DNA from: Candidatus Zixiibacteriota bacterium
GTDB lineage: Bacteria > Zixibacteria > MSB-5A5 > JAABVY01 > JAHJOQ01
Reading direction: 5' to 3'
Length of the DNA: 53,769 nucleotides
Assembly: GCA_018820315.1 (NCBI GenBank)
Contig: JAHJOQ010000086.1
Span: 1 to 53,769 of the forward strand
Part shown: in pieces, positions 45,081 through 53,769 of the stretch
How the letters are laid out: every line of letters begins with the position of its first letter
Numbering within the stretch: the first letter of the stretch is position 1
The notes under the pieces: model-generated
The model's database searches: none
What the model was told of the DNA's origin: nothing
Seen by the model: only the letters and a program-made list of their open reading frames with translations
Made by a program: the position numbers and the translations under genes

Positions 45081-46073
45081 TCAGAAGCCTGCGACCACTT
45101 GAAGCTTGCCTCCCACCGTCTCGTTTTCCGAATCGTGAAGGAGTTCGAGCCTCACTTCTACCCCTTCCACCAGGGAATAACCGGCTCCAACCGAAACTTG
45201 CTCTGTCGATCCGGATGACGCTGTCCTGACTGCACCATATCGCCCCACGATGAAGACCCGTCGTATGCTTTGCAAAGCCTGAACATAGTACCCCTTATTG
45301 ATGATTTCGGCATCAGGTTTGGTATGGGAATCGTAGATGTACTCTCCTACAAGATCAAAGTCCCCCATCGAGAATTGCAGATCAAATCCAAGTCTCTGCA
45401 TGTCATCATCGTATGAATCGCTGCGACCGGAGGCGAAGGAAGTCCCGAGTTCAAGCCAGGTTCCGACATCAATACCCAGCCTGCCACCAAATGCCACGGC
45501 CGATATAGTCACGGTTTCTGATGTGTCATTGTCCGCAGCAGGGATGCTATCGTCCTCTTCACTCGTATGTGCATCCGTACCGAAGCCATCTACACCAAAC
45601 ACAACAAGACTGCCTGCACCAAACCTCGCGCGAACAGCAAATCCTTCTTCACTCCAGAAATTGTGAGTCCGTTCCACTACGATGGGCACTGTTACCAATT
45701 TGCGATCCACGGAACCATAACACCTGCAGTCGATACCGAACGGGACATCGAATCTCCCGGCTACAAGGCCAAGTGAAGAAATGAATGCGTGCGGATTCCT
45801 ATACAAATCCACACCTATTTCGGCGCTGCCAAGATCAAAAGACTCGTCTTCGTCATTATATGCGATCGCGACGGCGACAGACACCTCGTCAGACAGGCCT
45901 CTCTCTAAAGCCACTTCGAGCTGCCCAAGCCCAACACCGACTCCATCGCGAGTATCTCGATTGTAGTCAGCGACAACATCAAAGAAACCGGATATGTCAA
46001 GATGACCTGCTGTCGCATTGTCTCGAGGAATGCAAGATAACAGCATCACAATGCATATCAGGAATTTCTTCAT
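45081..46073 (-). CDS. Outer-membrane beta-barrel (porin-like) protein in the feo operon
   Basis: The 330-residue protein has a signal peptide (MKKFLICIVMLLSC, cleavage near NATAG) and then alternating hydrophobic beta strands ending in GGKLQVVAGF with a C-terminal Phe, the mark of outer-membrane barrels. A hairpin with two Cys (IDCRCYGS, about 110) and a very acidic loop (TSEEDDSIPAADNDTSE, about 170) could bind cations. It resembles general phosphate/LbtU-like porins only loosely. Between feoB and the Cys-rich peptide, it may admit ferrous iron. That function is inferred from position. Confidence 0.8.
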   Translation of the reverse strand: MKKFLICIVMLLSCIPRDNATAGHLDISGFFDVVADYNRDTRDGVGVGLGQLEVALERGLSDEVSVAVAIAYNDEDESFDLGSAEIGVDLYRNPHAFISSLGLVAGRFDVPFGIDCRCYGSVDRKLVTVPIVVERTHNFWSEEGFAVRARFGAGSLVVFGVDGFGTDAHTSEEDDSIPAADNDTSETVTISAVAFGGRLGIDVGTWLELGTSFASGRSDSYDDDMQRLGFDLQFSMGDFDLVGEYIYDSHTKPDAEIINKGYYVQALQSIRRVFIVGRYGAVRTASSGSTEQVSVGAGYSLVEGVEVRLELLHDSENETVGGKLQVVAGF

Positions 46074-46146
46074 CGCGTCGTCCTCTGAAACAGATGATCC
46101 GACATCAGACTTCTCCAGTTCTGAATGCCACTGTATTCCTCAGACA

Positions 46147-48306
46147 TCACCCAAGCCCCAGCAACCGTCCGCCCTGATAAACCGCAAACGCCATTCCCCA
46201 CGCAAGGAGGAGAGTGTAGGACATCTGAAAACTAAGTTCTTTCCAGGATCGGGTCTCGCGCAGGAAGACCGCCATCGCAGCCACACAGGGCATATACAAC
46301 AGAACGAAGACAAGAAACGCATACGCTATGAGTTTCGAATACGCCGGATCCGCCGACAGCAGATGACGCAGAGATGGAGATTCCTCGCTGACATCGCCGA
46401 CGCCATAGATATTTCCCATAGTGGACACCACGACTTCCTTTGCGGCGAATCCCGCGATGATAGCAACTCCTAGTCGCCAGTCAAAACCAAGTGGCCTCAG
46501 AACCGGTTCGACAGCCTTTCCAATACGTCCGGCAGCGCTGTACTCCATGTTCTCAGCTGCCCTTGCATTCTCGTACTGTACTACCATGTCATCGCGCTGT
46601 TCAGCCGTGATCCGCCCGCCCTTCTCTGCTGCGACAGCCTCGTTGATTAGAGTGCTAAAATCACGATCATATGTCGTCTTCTCCGGAAAAGTCATCAGAA
46701 ACCACATTATGATCGAAAAGCCGAGAATAATAGTCCCCGCCTTGCGAACGTACATCCATGAGCGCTCCCACATGTGGATCACCAGACTTCTGAGCGTCGG
46801 CACACGATACGGAGGGAGCTCCATTATGAATGGCGCGGACATTCCTTTGAATCGAGTTGCGCGCAGCACCTTGACCATTGTGACAGCGACGATGACCCCG
46901 AGAGCGTAAATCGAGAACACGACAGTACCGGCATTCGAGGGCCAGAAGGCACCACAGACGAGTATGTAGACTGGAAGCCTCGCACCACAGCTCATGAATG
47001 TTGTCACGTGCATAGTGACAAGACGGTCGGCGCGGTCTTCGAGAATCCTGCTACCCATATACGCAGGAACAGAGCAACCGAATCCAATTAGCATCGGAAT
47101 GAACGACTTGCCATGCAATCCAATTTTGTGCATGATTCGATCCATTACGAATGCAGCCCTCGCCATATATCCGGTGTCTTCGAGAATTGCAATCGCAAGA
47201 AAAAGAAACATGATGTTTGGCAGGAAGATTATCACACCGCCTACACCGGCCACCACACCGTCGACGAGAAGCGAACGCAGCAGTCCCTCCGGAAGAAGAT
47301 TGGTGAGCACTGTAGAGATTGCTGCAACGCCCGTCTCAATCCATCCAGCAGGCGCTTCGCCAAGAGTAAATGTAAGTTGAAACATAAGCCACATGAGCAC
47401 GGCGAATATTGGAAGGCCGAAGATCGGGTGTATAAGTAAATGGTCGATAGTGTCTGAGATGTCATGACGGTAAGCGCTCGTCAGCTTGGTAGCCTCGCTG
47501 CAGGCACCACTGATGAATCCATATCGCTTGTCGGATATCACGGTCGATGCCGGCTCACCGAAAAGAGCTTCAATCCTATCGCCGCTCTGTCGTACCGCCT
47601 CGACCAGACCTTTCAAGTGCCCATGACGACTGATGATCTTCGCCACTTCGGCATCGTTTTCGAGTAGCTTGATCGCAATCCATCGAGGCTTGTAGCCGTC
47701 CGTAGCGATCGAATCCCTCTCGATCAGCTCCGTCAGGTCTGCGAGCTCGGCCTCAAACTCTCTGCCGAATCTCACATGGGCAGGCCTAAGTCTATTGCCA
47801 TTTTCAGCTGTCTCAATGATTGATTCGAGAAGACTGTCCATGCCCTGCCTCTTGGTGCCAACGGTCGGGACGACAGGCACACCGAGGAGCTGTGAGAGAG
47901 AATCATGGTCAATCGTCACACCACGACTTACGGCCATATCAGCCATGTTGAGAGCGATAATCAGTGGAATGTCGAGCTCGAGAAGTTGCGTGGTCAGATA
48001 GAGATTCCGTTCAATGTTTGAGGCATCGACTACATCGACCACAACATCAGGCCTTTCCTGAATGATAAAATTGCGTGTGATAATCTCTTCTACAGAATGA
48101 GCTGACAGGGAATATGTGCCTGGGAGGTCGACTAGCTTGATCCGAGATTCACCAACTCGGAGCCCCCCTTCTTTCTTCTCGACAGTTACTCCCGGATAAT
48201 TCCCGACGTGCTGATTTGCGCCGGTGAGATTGTTGAAGAGCGTGGTCTTCCCGGAATTGGGATTCCCAACCAGGGCAACGATGAATTCCTTGCTAACGGT
48301 CCTCAA
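46147..48306 (-). CDS. feoB: Ferrous iron transporter FeoB
   Basis: FeoB is the inner-membrane Fe(II) importer with an N-terminal G domain. Motifs: VALVGNPNSGKTTLFNNLTG (G1), DLPGTYSL (G3), NMAD (G4), then a helical GDI region and two gate regions with CSVPAYMGSRIL and MSCGARLPVYILVCG, each with a conserved Cys. The end has YMPCVAAMAVFLRETRSWK. The start is not certain: I use TTG at 48306, overlapping feoA by 14 bases; another TTG is at 48345. About 719 residues. Confidence 0.95.
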   Translation of the reverse strand: MRTVSKEFIVALVGNPNSGKTTLFNNLTGANQHVGNYPGVTVEKKEGGLRVGESRIKLVDLPGTYSLSAHSVEEIITRNFIIQERPDVVVDVVDASNIERNLYLTTQLLELDIPLIIALNMADMAVSRGVTIDHDSLSQLLGVPVVPTVGTKRQGMDSLLESIIETAENGNRLRPAHVRFGREFEAELADLTELIERDSIATDGYKPRWIAIKLLENDAEVAKIISRHGHLKGLVEAVRQSGDRIEALFGEPASTVISDKRYGFISGACSEATKLTSAYRHDISDTIDHLLIHPIFGLPIFAVLMWLMFQLTFTLGEAPAGWIETGVAAISTVLTNLLPEGLLRSLLVDGVVAGVGGVIIFLPNIMFLFLAIAILEDTGYMARAAFVMDRIMHKIGLHGKSFIPMLIGFGCSVPAYMGSRILEDRADRLVTMHVTTFMSCGARLPVYILVCGAFWPSNAGTVVFSIYALGVIVAVTMVKVLRATRFKGMSAPFIMELPPYRVPTLRSLVIHMWERSWMYVRKAGTIILGFSIIMWFLMTFPEKTTYDRDFSTLINEAVAAEKGGRITAEQRDDMVVQYENARAAENMEYSAAGRIGKAVEPVLRPLGFDWRLGVAIIAGFAAKEVVVSTMGNIYGVGDVSEESPSLRHLLSADPAYSKLIAYAFLVFVLLYMPCVAAMAVFLRETRSWKELSFQMSYTLLLAWGMAFAVYQGGRLLGLG

Positions 48307-48523
48307 CTTCCTCGACCCTGATCTTGTCGGCCATTCCCCGACCAATCCCCAGCCTGGTCTGCCTCACCTCAAGACCTATCGGACCATGCCCCGAATTAGC
48401 GATAATCTTGAACGTACAACCCGAATTGAGTCCCATCGAGCAAATTCTCTCTCTGAGCGCCTGACCACCATCCATGCCCACAAGCGCATATCTCTTGCCA
48501 ACCCTCGTATTGCTGAGAGTCAT
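48293..48523 (-). CDS. feoA: Ferrous iron transport protein FeoA
   Basis: FeoA is a small SH3-like cytosolic partner of FeoB. The 76-residue protein shows RYALVGMDGGQALRERICSM, GLNSGCTFKII, and GLEVRQTRLGIGRGMADKI, the typical ending. The ATG overlaps the fur stop (ATGA) with AGAGGAG upstream, and the 3' end overlaps feoB. Confidence 0.95.
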   Translation of the reverse strand: MTLSNTRVGKRYALVGMDGGQALRERICSMGLNSGCTFKIIANSGHGPIGLEVRQTRLGIGRGMADKIRVEEVEDR

Positions 48524-48990
48524 CTCGGAACTCCTCTTTGATGCTGTTTGTCATCCGACTGCTTGCGGCAATCGCCGCATATTCCGAATATCTCATAGCG
48601 ATGTGATTCCATTGTAAAGTCATGCCTCTTCAATACACTGCTCTCGCCCTCTTCCATCCTTCTGCTCGAAAATTCAATGATCTTCTTGCAGCGAGTGCAT
48701 ACAAGATGGTGATGATGCTCGCGATTGTATCGATTCTCAAAACGCGCTACCCCATCGTCAAATATCACTACTCTTGCCAGCCCGCACTCGGCAATCAGCT
48801 TCATCGTCCGGTAGACTGTAGCATAACCGATTCTCCGTTTACGCCTCTTGAGAGCGCTGTAGAGATCATCAACAGAAACATGGTCCTCTGTGTTCAGAAA
48901 AGTATTCAGAATCTCCGTTCTCTGTGAAGTCTCTCTGAGACCTTCCGACCGAATGAACTTGTTGAATATCTCTCTTTCAGCAGTCGGCAC
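48520..48990 (-). CDS. fur: Fur-family metal-responsive repressor
   Basis: Fur-type proteins repress iron or zinc genes when metal is bound. I choose GTG at 48990, preceded by GGAGGAG (VPTAEREIFNKFIRSEGLR); an ATG at 49020 would lie inside the operator palindrome. The 156-residue product has the winged helix (RRIGYATVYRTMKLIAECGL), the metal site REHHHHLVCTRCKKIIEF, and a C-terminal second Cys pair (CGDC). It is first in the feo operon, so it most likely controls its own operon. Confidence 0.94.
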   Translation of the reverse strand: MPTAEREIFNKFIRSEGLRETSQRTEILNTFLNTEDHVSVDDLYSALKRRKRRIGYATVYRTMKLIAECGLARVVIFDDGVARFENRYNREHHHHLVCTRCKKIIEFSSRRMEEGESSVLKRHDFTMESHRYEIFGICGDCRKQSDDKQHQRGVPR

Positions 48991-49007
48991 AACTCCTCCG
49001 CTACCGA

Positions 49008-49028
49008 TATTGAAATTCATTTTCAATA
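49008..49028. promoter_or_regulatory. Fur-box-like palindrome (candidate operator)
   Basis: ATTGAAATTCATTTTCAAT (49009-49027) has perfect 7-base arms and a 5-base centre, plus one more pair outside. On the minus strand it also contains a near-7-1-7 TGAAAAT-G-AATTTCA. It sits just downstream of the -10 box, across the expected start of transcription, ideal for repression. Confidence 0.7.
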
Positions 49029-49030
49029 AG

Positions 49031-49060
49031 AAAATACGCAATTCGGGGGGGGTAAGTCAA
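49031..49060 (-). promoter_or_regulatory. Promoter of fur-feoA-feoB
   Basis: On the minus strand TTGACT (49060-49055) and TATTTT (49036-49031) are 18 bases apart; the spacer contains eight consecutive C. The Fur-box-like palindrome begins three bases after the -10 box. Confidence 0.6.
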
Positions 49061-49167
49061 GCAGTTTTTTGTGAGAAAAATCACAAGTTATCGAAGCCGT
49101 AGCAGATTGTCGCTGGGCGGATTCCGCACGTATGATGTCGCAACCTGCAGGTAAGCAAGAAGTTCCA

Positions 49168-49836
49168 TCATCTACCGATTAAATCCGACAGTCTCTCAAT
49201 CTTCTCGCCCAGCGCTACTTCATAATCACCGGGCGCAAATGTGTCTGGACTCGGCAGCGGATCTGTCTCATGGCTGTAGTAATCACAAAGGTGGTTTACC
49301 TCTATGTGCGCAAGCAGGAAATAGTCCGGTCCCAGACGAAAATAGCACTGAGCCTTAATCAGACGTGCATCTTTGTAATTGAAGCGAACATTCCTGCTGA
49401 ACACATAATTCGTATCGATATCGAGCACTTCCGAAGCGTAGTCAATCGCCGCCGTATAGTCTGGGTTGCCGGCAGGATAATCCCTGTATATCGCTGCAAG
49501 CCCCATATATGCATCTGCAGTAGTGAGACCCTTATCAATCGCATCGTTGAAGTCAGTGACAGCCGTCGCAAACTCGGTTTCGAGCGCGCGGCACCACCCC
49601 CTGCCCATGTAGGCCTGCGCGTTGTCACCGGCGTGGTTGATCACATCGGTAAATACGGTCTCGGCTCCCGCGTAGTCTTTTGCAGTAAACTTGGTCCATG
49701 CGCTCGCGAGATTCCCGTCAACATCATACGGCGGCGGTGGCTCGGTGCCGCCACCGGACGAACATCCGACAGAAGCTAATGCGGCCGCTACAATGCAGAG
49801 TGCTGCGATTTTCAATATGTCCCGATTCGATATCAT
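49168..49836 (-). CDS. TPR-repeat lipoprotein
   Basis: The 222-residue protein has a lipoprotein signal (MISNRDILKIAALCIVAAAL, then lipobox SVGC) and a Gly/Pro linker. TPR-like repeats follow from about residue 40 (SAWTKFTAKDYAGAETVFTD, AYMGRGWCRALETEFATAV, AYMGLAAIYRDYP). The last 60 residues are non-repetitive. It starts 14 bases after the M6-type protease and may be its membrane-attached partner or a chaperone for its export. Function is otherwise unknown. Confidence 0.82.
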   Translation of the reverse strand: MISNRDILKIAALCIVAAALASVGCSSGGGTEPPPPYDVDGNLASAWTKFTAKDYAGAETVFTDVINHAGDNAQAYMGRGWCRALETEFATAVTDFNDAIDKGLTTADAYMGLAAIYRDYPAGNPDYTAAIDYASEVLDIDTNYVFSRNVRFNYKDARLIKAQCYFRLGPDYFLLAHIEVNHLCDYYSHETDPLPSPDTFAPGDYEVALGEKIERLSDLIGR

Positions 49837-49850
49837 TTCATTCTCCCTTA

Positions 49851-52800
49851 CTACTTAATAAGAAGCATCCTCTTGGTCTCTTCGAATGTCCCGGACTCAA
49901 GCCTGTAGAAATAGACTCCAGAACTCACTTCATTGCCGCTGTCTGATCTGCCATTCCACGAAATCGTATGGCTCCCGGCGTCGAGACTCTGATCGATCAA
50001 AGTCACGACTCTCTGACCAAGGAGATTATATATCACAAGCTTTGTCTGGGCTGGCGTCCGCAGATCGAACGCTATCGAGGTCTCCATGTTGAACGGATTC
50101 GGCCAGTTCTGATGTAGCAGATAGGCGCCCGGAAGAGAAGGATTATCATCCGAGCCATGCGCAAACTGCGACTTTCCGAGTACGTAAGTTCCGATCTCGG
50201 AAATCTCCGCCGTGATAGTGTTACTCCGGGAATCATATTGAGTCTGCAGACGATTCCATCCGGCATAGTCGACGCGAAGTATCGTTACAGAAGCGATTTC
50301 GTCGGCTTGCAGGTTGAATCGGTTGAGATCAACAGTCAGTGTAGCGTCGGATTCGAGTGCGCCGATCGACGTCTTCGTTCTGAGGCGATACAGAGGCTCG
50401 AAGTCCGATTCAGGTTCAAACTCCGAGAAATCGCCCGCAGATACGGACTCAGCGAAGAGCAATAACAGACCATCATCAGCGGCTGCATCTGAAGGTATCG
50501 ACAGTCGGAACACGCCATCGTAGCTATCGAGAATTGTCCTCTTCCCCGCCAGCAATGGAGCAGCGGAAAATCCGGCACTAGTGCAACCGAGGTTCTCCCT
50601 GCCATCCCGCCCACAGACCGTAATGGAGTACGACCCTGACTGCTCGACACGATAATCCATTACGTAAGTCTCTGCCTCTCTGTCGTCCAGTTTGACAGCA
50701 TCCTCTGACAAGGGTCCAGCCGGAGTCGTGAGCGTGATGTCCGGCATCGAGCCGAGCGGCTCCGATGCAAACAAATATATGTCGAGCTCGAAAGGAAAGA
50801 CTGAGTTTGGCACCCAACTGACCGTGAATGTTGGCGGCGTAATGTCGCCTGTCGATCTGAGCGAAAACACATCATCGCTCTCCTTGGATGCGCTCTGATT
50901 GTCAGAGGCGACAACTCTCCAGTAGTATGTTTCATCTATGATTAGGTTGCTGACCGTGTATTCCGTATCAGCGATGCCCGACACAGCATCCCAACTTGAT
51001 GTATCACTGTCTGAGAAATAGAGAGTGTACGTCACCCAATCCCCTACATCAATATCGACAGATGGATTCCAACCCAAAGTCACAGTGTCGGTCTCGACCG
51101 TATCTCCATCAGCCGGGAACGCGAGCGAAAATCCTGTGGGAGGACGATTAGGCGTTGCTTCTCTGGCATCGAGAAAATTGACTATTCGTTCGAGAACTTG
51201 CTCGCGAGTTCCAAAGTTGTTGGGGGGGGTAATATAAAGGCTGGATATAGCTTCAAATCCGAATCCGAAAAACACGGCTCGACTGTAGCCATCGGTGATC
51301 TCCTGGCCTCCAACTTGTCCTCCGCTGTATCTGAAGCAGACATCAGCCTCATCTTCAGGTATCAGCCAATCCGCATCGTACAGGTTCGAAGCACCATCGA
51401 TGCCGGTGACAATCAGAGAATCGCCACCACCGATTTCAGATCCGGGTTCGCCTCTGATAAGGTACTGACCCGCGAGATTTCCTCCATAGGTGCAATGGAA
51501 GTAATCTGTCAGCAACTCCGGATCGCTCGATGACAAATGTTCTGCGATGTCCTGACCGGTGATAAACAACCCTCCCCCGAACTCAATATAATCTCTTATG
51601 AAGTCACGATCTGATGCGTTCAGCGTTGTCTCTCTCGTATCACCGGTGAGCCACATCACGATAGGATACAGCATCTGCGCCAATCCCGGAGACCCGAGCG
51701 TATCTTTACCCCAGACAATATAAGTATATCCAATCGAATCGAGAGCGTCAGTCAGGAAGTGCTCGTAGTTGGCGGGATTGCTGTTGTCATCGTCGACAAT
51801 GAGCACCCTCGCCCCACCGATGTTGGCTTTGAAAGAAAACGTCGTAGGATCACCCACACCGGTATGGCTTAAAGTGAGCAAGAACGTGACCTGCACCGTG
51901 TCCATGTCTGCCGGTATTGCAAATGTGAGTGGCATCTCATCATTTCCAGCAATCCCTCCCTCGCCGGGAATTGTCCCTAGATTGACTGTGGGGACGACCA
52001 TGTTGAGTCTTTCGTCACTTGCTGACAGAGTCGCAATTGCACCCTGTGCAGTGGCCCATTCATTCTCAACTTCGAAGTAGAAATCTATCGTCTCGCCAAG
52101 ATCAAGAACTCCGTTACCATTGCCTGCGCCGTCATCATACGACTGACTCTGTAAAGCATAGAGCGGCCTTGAATAAGTAATATCGAGGTTTGCGGTCATT
52201 ACGCTGTCTGAATCAGAGATATCCCAGACCGCCAGCTGATTCTCATATCCACTATTTATGTTGCTATTCGGGGTACTTCTCGGCGAAAACTCACGGTTAT
52301 CGGTAGATCCGGGATACGGATCTGCAGCGTCGCCGTCATTCAAGTTATTCTCCAACTGGAACAAACCATCTGCTTGTTCCAAGGCGACCAAGTAATGCCC
52401 CTCTGATGTATTACCGGAGCTTGATTCATCAACATGGAAGATCAACAACCCTCCTCCGGGGAGACCGACATCAAAACCTACCCTCTGTCTGTTCTCAATC
52501 AGAAAATACTCTGCATAAGTATCTCTGAGTAGAACCACATGTGGGCTGTCTACAACTTGTGGAAAAACATGACCAACTTCATTTTCCGTCAATACTATAG
52601 GCTGGACGAACCCAAGTTCCTTTTTGCACCATGCGTCGAAGCTAGATGGGCTCTTAGCACCACCATTGTAGCTGCCGCCAGCCATCACGCTCCACTTTCC
52701 CAAACCCTCCGACGAATAGTCTGTGTCATATAGATCGGGGAGGCCGAAACTGTGCCCAAACTCGTGACAGAAGACCCCGATCTGTATCAGGTTCGAACCA

Positions 52801-53537
52801 CTCTCTTCGGGCTGCATCGTATAGCCACTCATCCAGACCTCATCCAACTTCCTGGCGCTGGACATCGACCAACGATGGGAGTGAATCTGATTGTCACTGC
52901 CGGAGGTTTCAAACCCTTCGCCGGCATGCACGACGATTACATCTCTGTCCATCACTCCATCACCGTTGAGATCGTATAGACGGTAGTCCGCATCGCCGTC
53001 AGCGGCCACAACGGCATCCTCGACAAGCTTCTGCGCGTTCTGAGGATACGATCCAAAGCCTCGCTGACCATCGACATAAAACGAGTACAGCTGCGGCATT
53101 CTGTACCATCCGTAAACATCGCCTTCTATCACAACTTGACCATAGGAGTTGCTCAGATAAAACTCCTGCATGCTTCCCGTTGAAATGACACCCTGCGAGA
53201 AAAGCAAGTCCTCGAAATAACTCTTCGTTCCGTCAGGACCCGTCTGCCATTGGTTATCGGAGAAGTCGACCAGGATGACTGCAAGCCGAATAGTATCCTG
53301 AGCACCGTCAGCGGAAAGCGTAAAATGACATTTGCTCGTTTCGGACGGAGCGTCTACTCCTCTTGATCTTGCCTTCTTCATGTCTTCCACGTAAGCCTGA
53401 AGAGTTCCATCCTTCTTCAGCTTCTCCAAAACATCCGGATGCAGACTGACAGCCTGTGCCTCAGAAACGAACAATACGGCAATGGCAAATACAAAAAGTA
53501 ATCTTGCAATCAATGCGAATTTTCTCAATCTCAGCAT
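49851..53537 (-). CDS. Giant secreted M6-type metalloprotease with FlgD-like sorting tail
   Basis: The 1,228-residue protein has a signal peptide (1-29, ending VSEAQA), a short propeptide and an M6/immune-inhibitor-A-like zinc peptidase domain (about 75-330) with HEFGHSFGLPDLYD at about 258. This HExxHxxGxxD set binds zinc. Then come a CARDB-like domain (about 470-590), an alpha/beta domain (VLIVDDDNSNPANYEHF, about 600-810), a fibronectin type III domain (about 820-915) and a beta-rich region. The last 90 residues form a FlgD-like/type IX-like sorting domain (NWPNPFNMETSIAFDL ... GVYFYRLESG). It probably degrades proteins outside the cell. Confidence 0.92.
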   Translation of the reverse strand: MLRLRKFALIARLLFVFAIAVLFVSEAQAVSLHPDVLEKLKKDGTLQAYVEDMKKARSRGVDAPSETSKCHFTLSADGAQDTIRLAVILVDFSDNQWQTGPDGTKSYFEDLLFSQGVISTGSMQEFYLSNSYGQVVIEGDVYGWYRMPQLYSFYVDGQRGFGSYPQNAQKLVEDAVVAADGDADYRLYDLNGDGVMDRDVIVVHAGEGFETSGSDNQIHSHRWSMSSARKLDEVWMSGYTMQPEESGSNLIQIGVFCHEFGHSFGLPDLYDTDYSSEGLGKWSVMAGGSYNGGAKSPSSFDAWCKKELGFVQPIVLTENEVGHVFPQVVDSPHVVLLRDTYAEYFLIENRQRVGFDVGLPGGGLLIFHVDESSSGNTSEGHYLVALEQADGLFQLENNLNDGDAADPYPGSTDNREFSPRSTPNSNINSGYENQLAVWDISDSDSVMTANLDITYSRPLYALQSQSYDDGAGNGNGVLDLGETIDFYFEVENEWATAQGAIATLSASDERLNMVVPTVNLGTIPGEGGIAGNDEMPLTFAIPADMDTVQVTFLLTLSHTGVGDPTTFSFKANIGGARVLIVDDDNSNPANYEHFLTDALDSIGYTYIVWGKDTLGSPGLAQMLYPIVMWLTGDTRETTLNASDRDFIRDYIEFGGGLFITGQDIAEHLSSSDPELLTDYFHCTYGGNLAGQYLIRGEPGSEIGGGDSLIVTGIDGASNLYDADWLIPEDEADVCFRYSGGQVGGQEITDGYSRAVFFGFGFEAISSLYITPPNNFGTREQVLERIVNFLDAREATPNRPPTGFSLAFPADGDTVETDTVTLGWNPSVDIDVGDWVTYTLYFSDSDTSSWDAVSGIADTEYTVSNLIIDETYYWRVVASDNQSASKESDDVFSLRSTGDITPPTFTVSWVPNSVFPFELDIYLFASEPLGSMPDITLTTPAGPLSEDAVKLDDREAETYVMDYRVEQSGSYSITVCGRDGRENLGCTSAGFSAAPLLAGKRTILDSYDGVFRLSIPSDAAADDGLLLLFAESVSAGDFSEFEPESDFEPLYRLRTKTSIGALESDATLTVDLNRFNLQADEIASVTILRVDYAGWNRLQTQYDSRSNTITAEISEIGTYVLGKSQFAHGSDDNPSLPGAYLLHQNWPNPFNMETSIAFDLRTPAQTKLVIYNLLGQRVVTLIDQSLDAGSHTISWNGRSDSGNEVSSGVYFYRLESGTFEETKRMLLIK

Positions 53538-53575
53538 ATCTTCTATCCCTTATGCAGGCATGTTAAGCTTGTGTA

Positions 53576-53603
53576 TTCCATGTATATGTAATACAACATG
53601 GAA
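53576..53603. promoter_or_regulatory. Inverted repeat in the 5' leader of the M6-type protease
   Basis: TTCCATGT and ACATGGAA are perfect 8-base arms separated by 12 bases, between the predicted -10 box and the start codon. It could be an operator or an mRNA hairpin. No T run follows, so a terminator is unlikely. Confidence 0.45.
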
Positions 53604-53618
53604 CACGCACGTGATCCC

Positions 53619-53646
53619 AATATACCTGCTATAACGCTATTTTCAA
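53619..53646 (-). promoter_or_regulatory. Promoter of the M6-type protease gene
   Basis: On the minus strand TTGAAA (53646-53641) and TATATT (53624-53619) are 16 bases apart, about 80 bases before the ATG at 53537. Confidence 0.55.
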
Positions 53647-53655
53647 GGGAGAAGT

Positions 53656-53769
53656 TTACTTTAGAAGCATCATTTTCCGCGTTGATTGACCATCCGCGGT
53701 ATCGAGTCTGTAGAAGTAGATTCCGCTGGCAACGGGGCTGCCGGAATCATCGGAACCGTTCCACAGAAC
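53656..53769 (-). CDS. 3' end of a secreted protein with FlgD-like C-terminal sorting domain (partial)
   Basis: The visible 37 codons read [20 protein letters not shown], then [15 protein letters not shown] and a stop. This is the last part of the same FlgD-like/type IX-like domain seen in the M6-type protease (GVYFYRLESG ... MLLIK). The gene runs off the right edge, so its main domains are unknown. It lies upstream of the protease, on the same strand. Confidence 0.85.
   Translation of the reverse strand, partial: VLWNGSDDSGSPVASGIYFYRLDTADGQSTRKMMLLK

Overview
The window looks like a chromosomal segment of a Gram-negative-type (diderm) bacterium of the FCB superphylum, most like candidate phylum Zixibacteria or a close relative. 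This is inference. It rests on a full Tol-Pal envelope operon, PorV/PorQ-type barrel proteins, secreted proteins ending in FlgD-like or type IX-like C-terminal domains, and very large secreted proteins ending in paired GDADGSGGVDIDDVV dockerin-like repeats. GC content is close to 50% throughout. No rRNA, tRNA or CRISPR array was found.

Layout. 1-2627: a decayed IS-type transposase, then ssb behind a consensus promoter and a DUF2723 membrane glycosyltransferase candidate. 2617-7724 (minus): tolQ-tolR-tolA-tolB-pal-cpoB plus an unrecognised 168-residue gene. 7921-11459 (plus): a small lipoprotein, ligA and an AI-2E/PerM-type permease. 11632-18688 (plus): two tandem paralogous secreted proteins of about 1,070 residues, each with its own TTGACT promoter, six-codon leader ORF and strong terminator. 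18839-24362 (minus): a propeller-like secreted protein, two PorV-type proteins and an isocitrate dehydrogenase-family enzyme. 24528-27981 (minus): a translationally coupled SPFH/zinc-ribbon/Ppx-GppA set. 27982-29448: REP-like palindromes and an orphan membrane protein.

29688-33820 (minus): dusB-larB-larC-etfA, with a 207-bp MITE-like element inserted at the larC/etfA junction. 33932-37800 (plus): FHA protein, metallophosphoesterase and CHASE2 Ser/Thr kinase, which look like reader, possible eraser and writer of one phospho-signalling circuit. 37900-44677 (minus): a tightly packed operon ecfT-truA-transaldolase-purB-psd-pssA-purS-purQ-DUF4321-tatA-unknown. 44839-48990 (minus): fur-feoA-feoB, an outer-membrane barrel protein and a Cys-rich FeoB-associated peptide, behind a promoter with a Fur-box-like palindrome. 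49168-53537 (minus): a giant M6-type metalloprotease and a TPR lipoprotein. The last 114 bases are the 3' end of another secreted protein.

The best points to follow up are these. The MITE-like insertion has a readable pre-insertion sequence and now encodes the last residues of LarC. The two giant dockerin-bearing paralogs share a leader architecture. The FHA-phosphatase-kinase cassette and the SPFH/zinc-ribbon/Ppx operon are functionally undescribed as far as I can tell. The Fe(II) operon has an added porin. Two genes, ligA and dusB, look leaderless. All functional calls come from reading sequence motifs; no database search was run.
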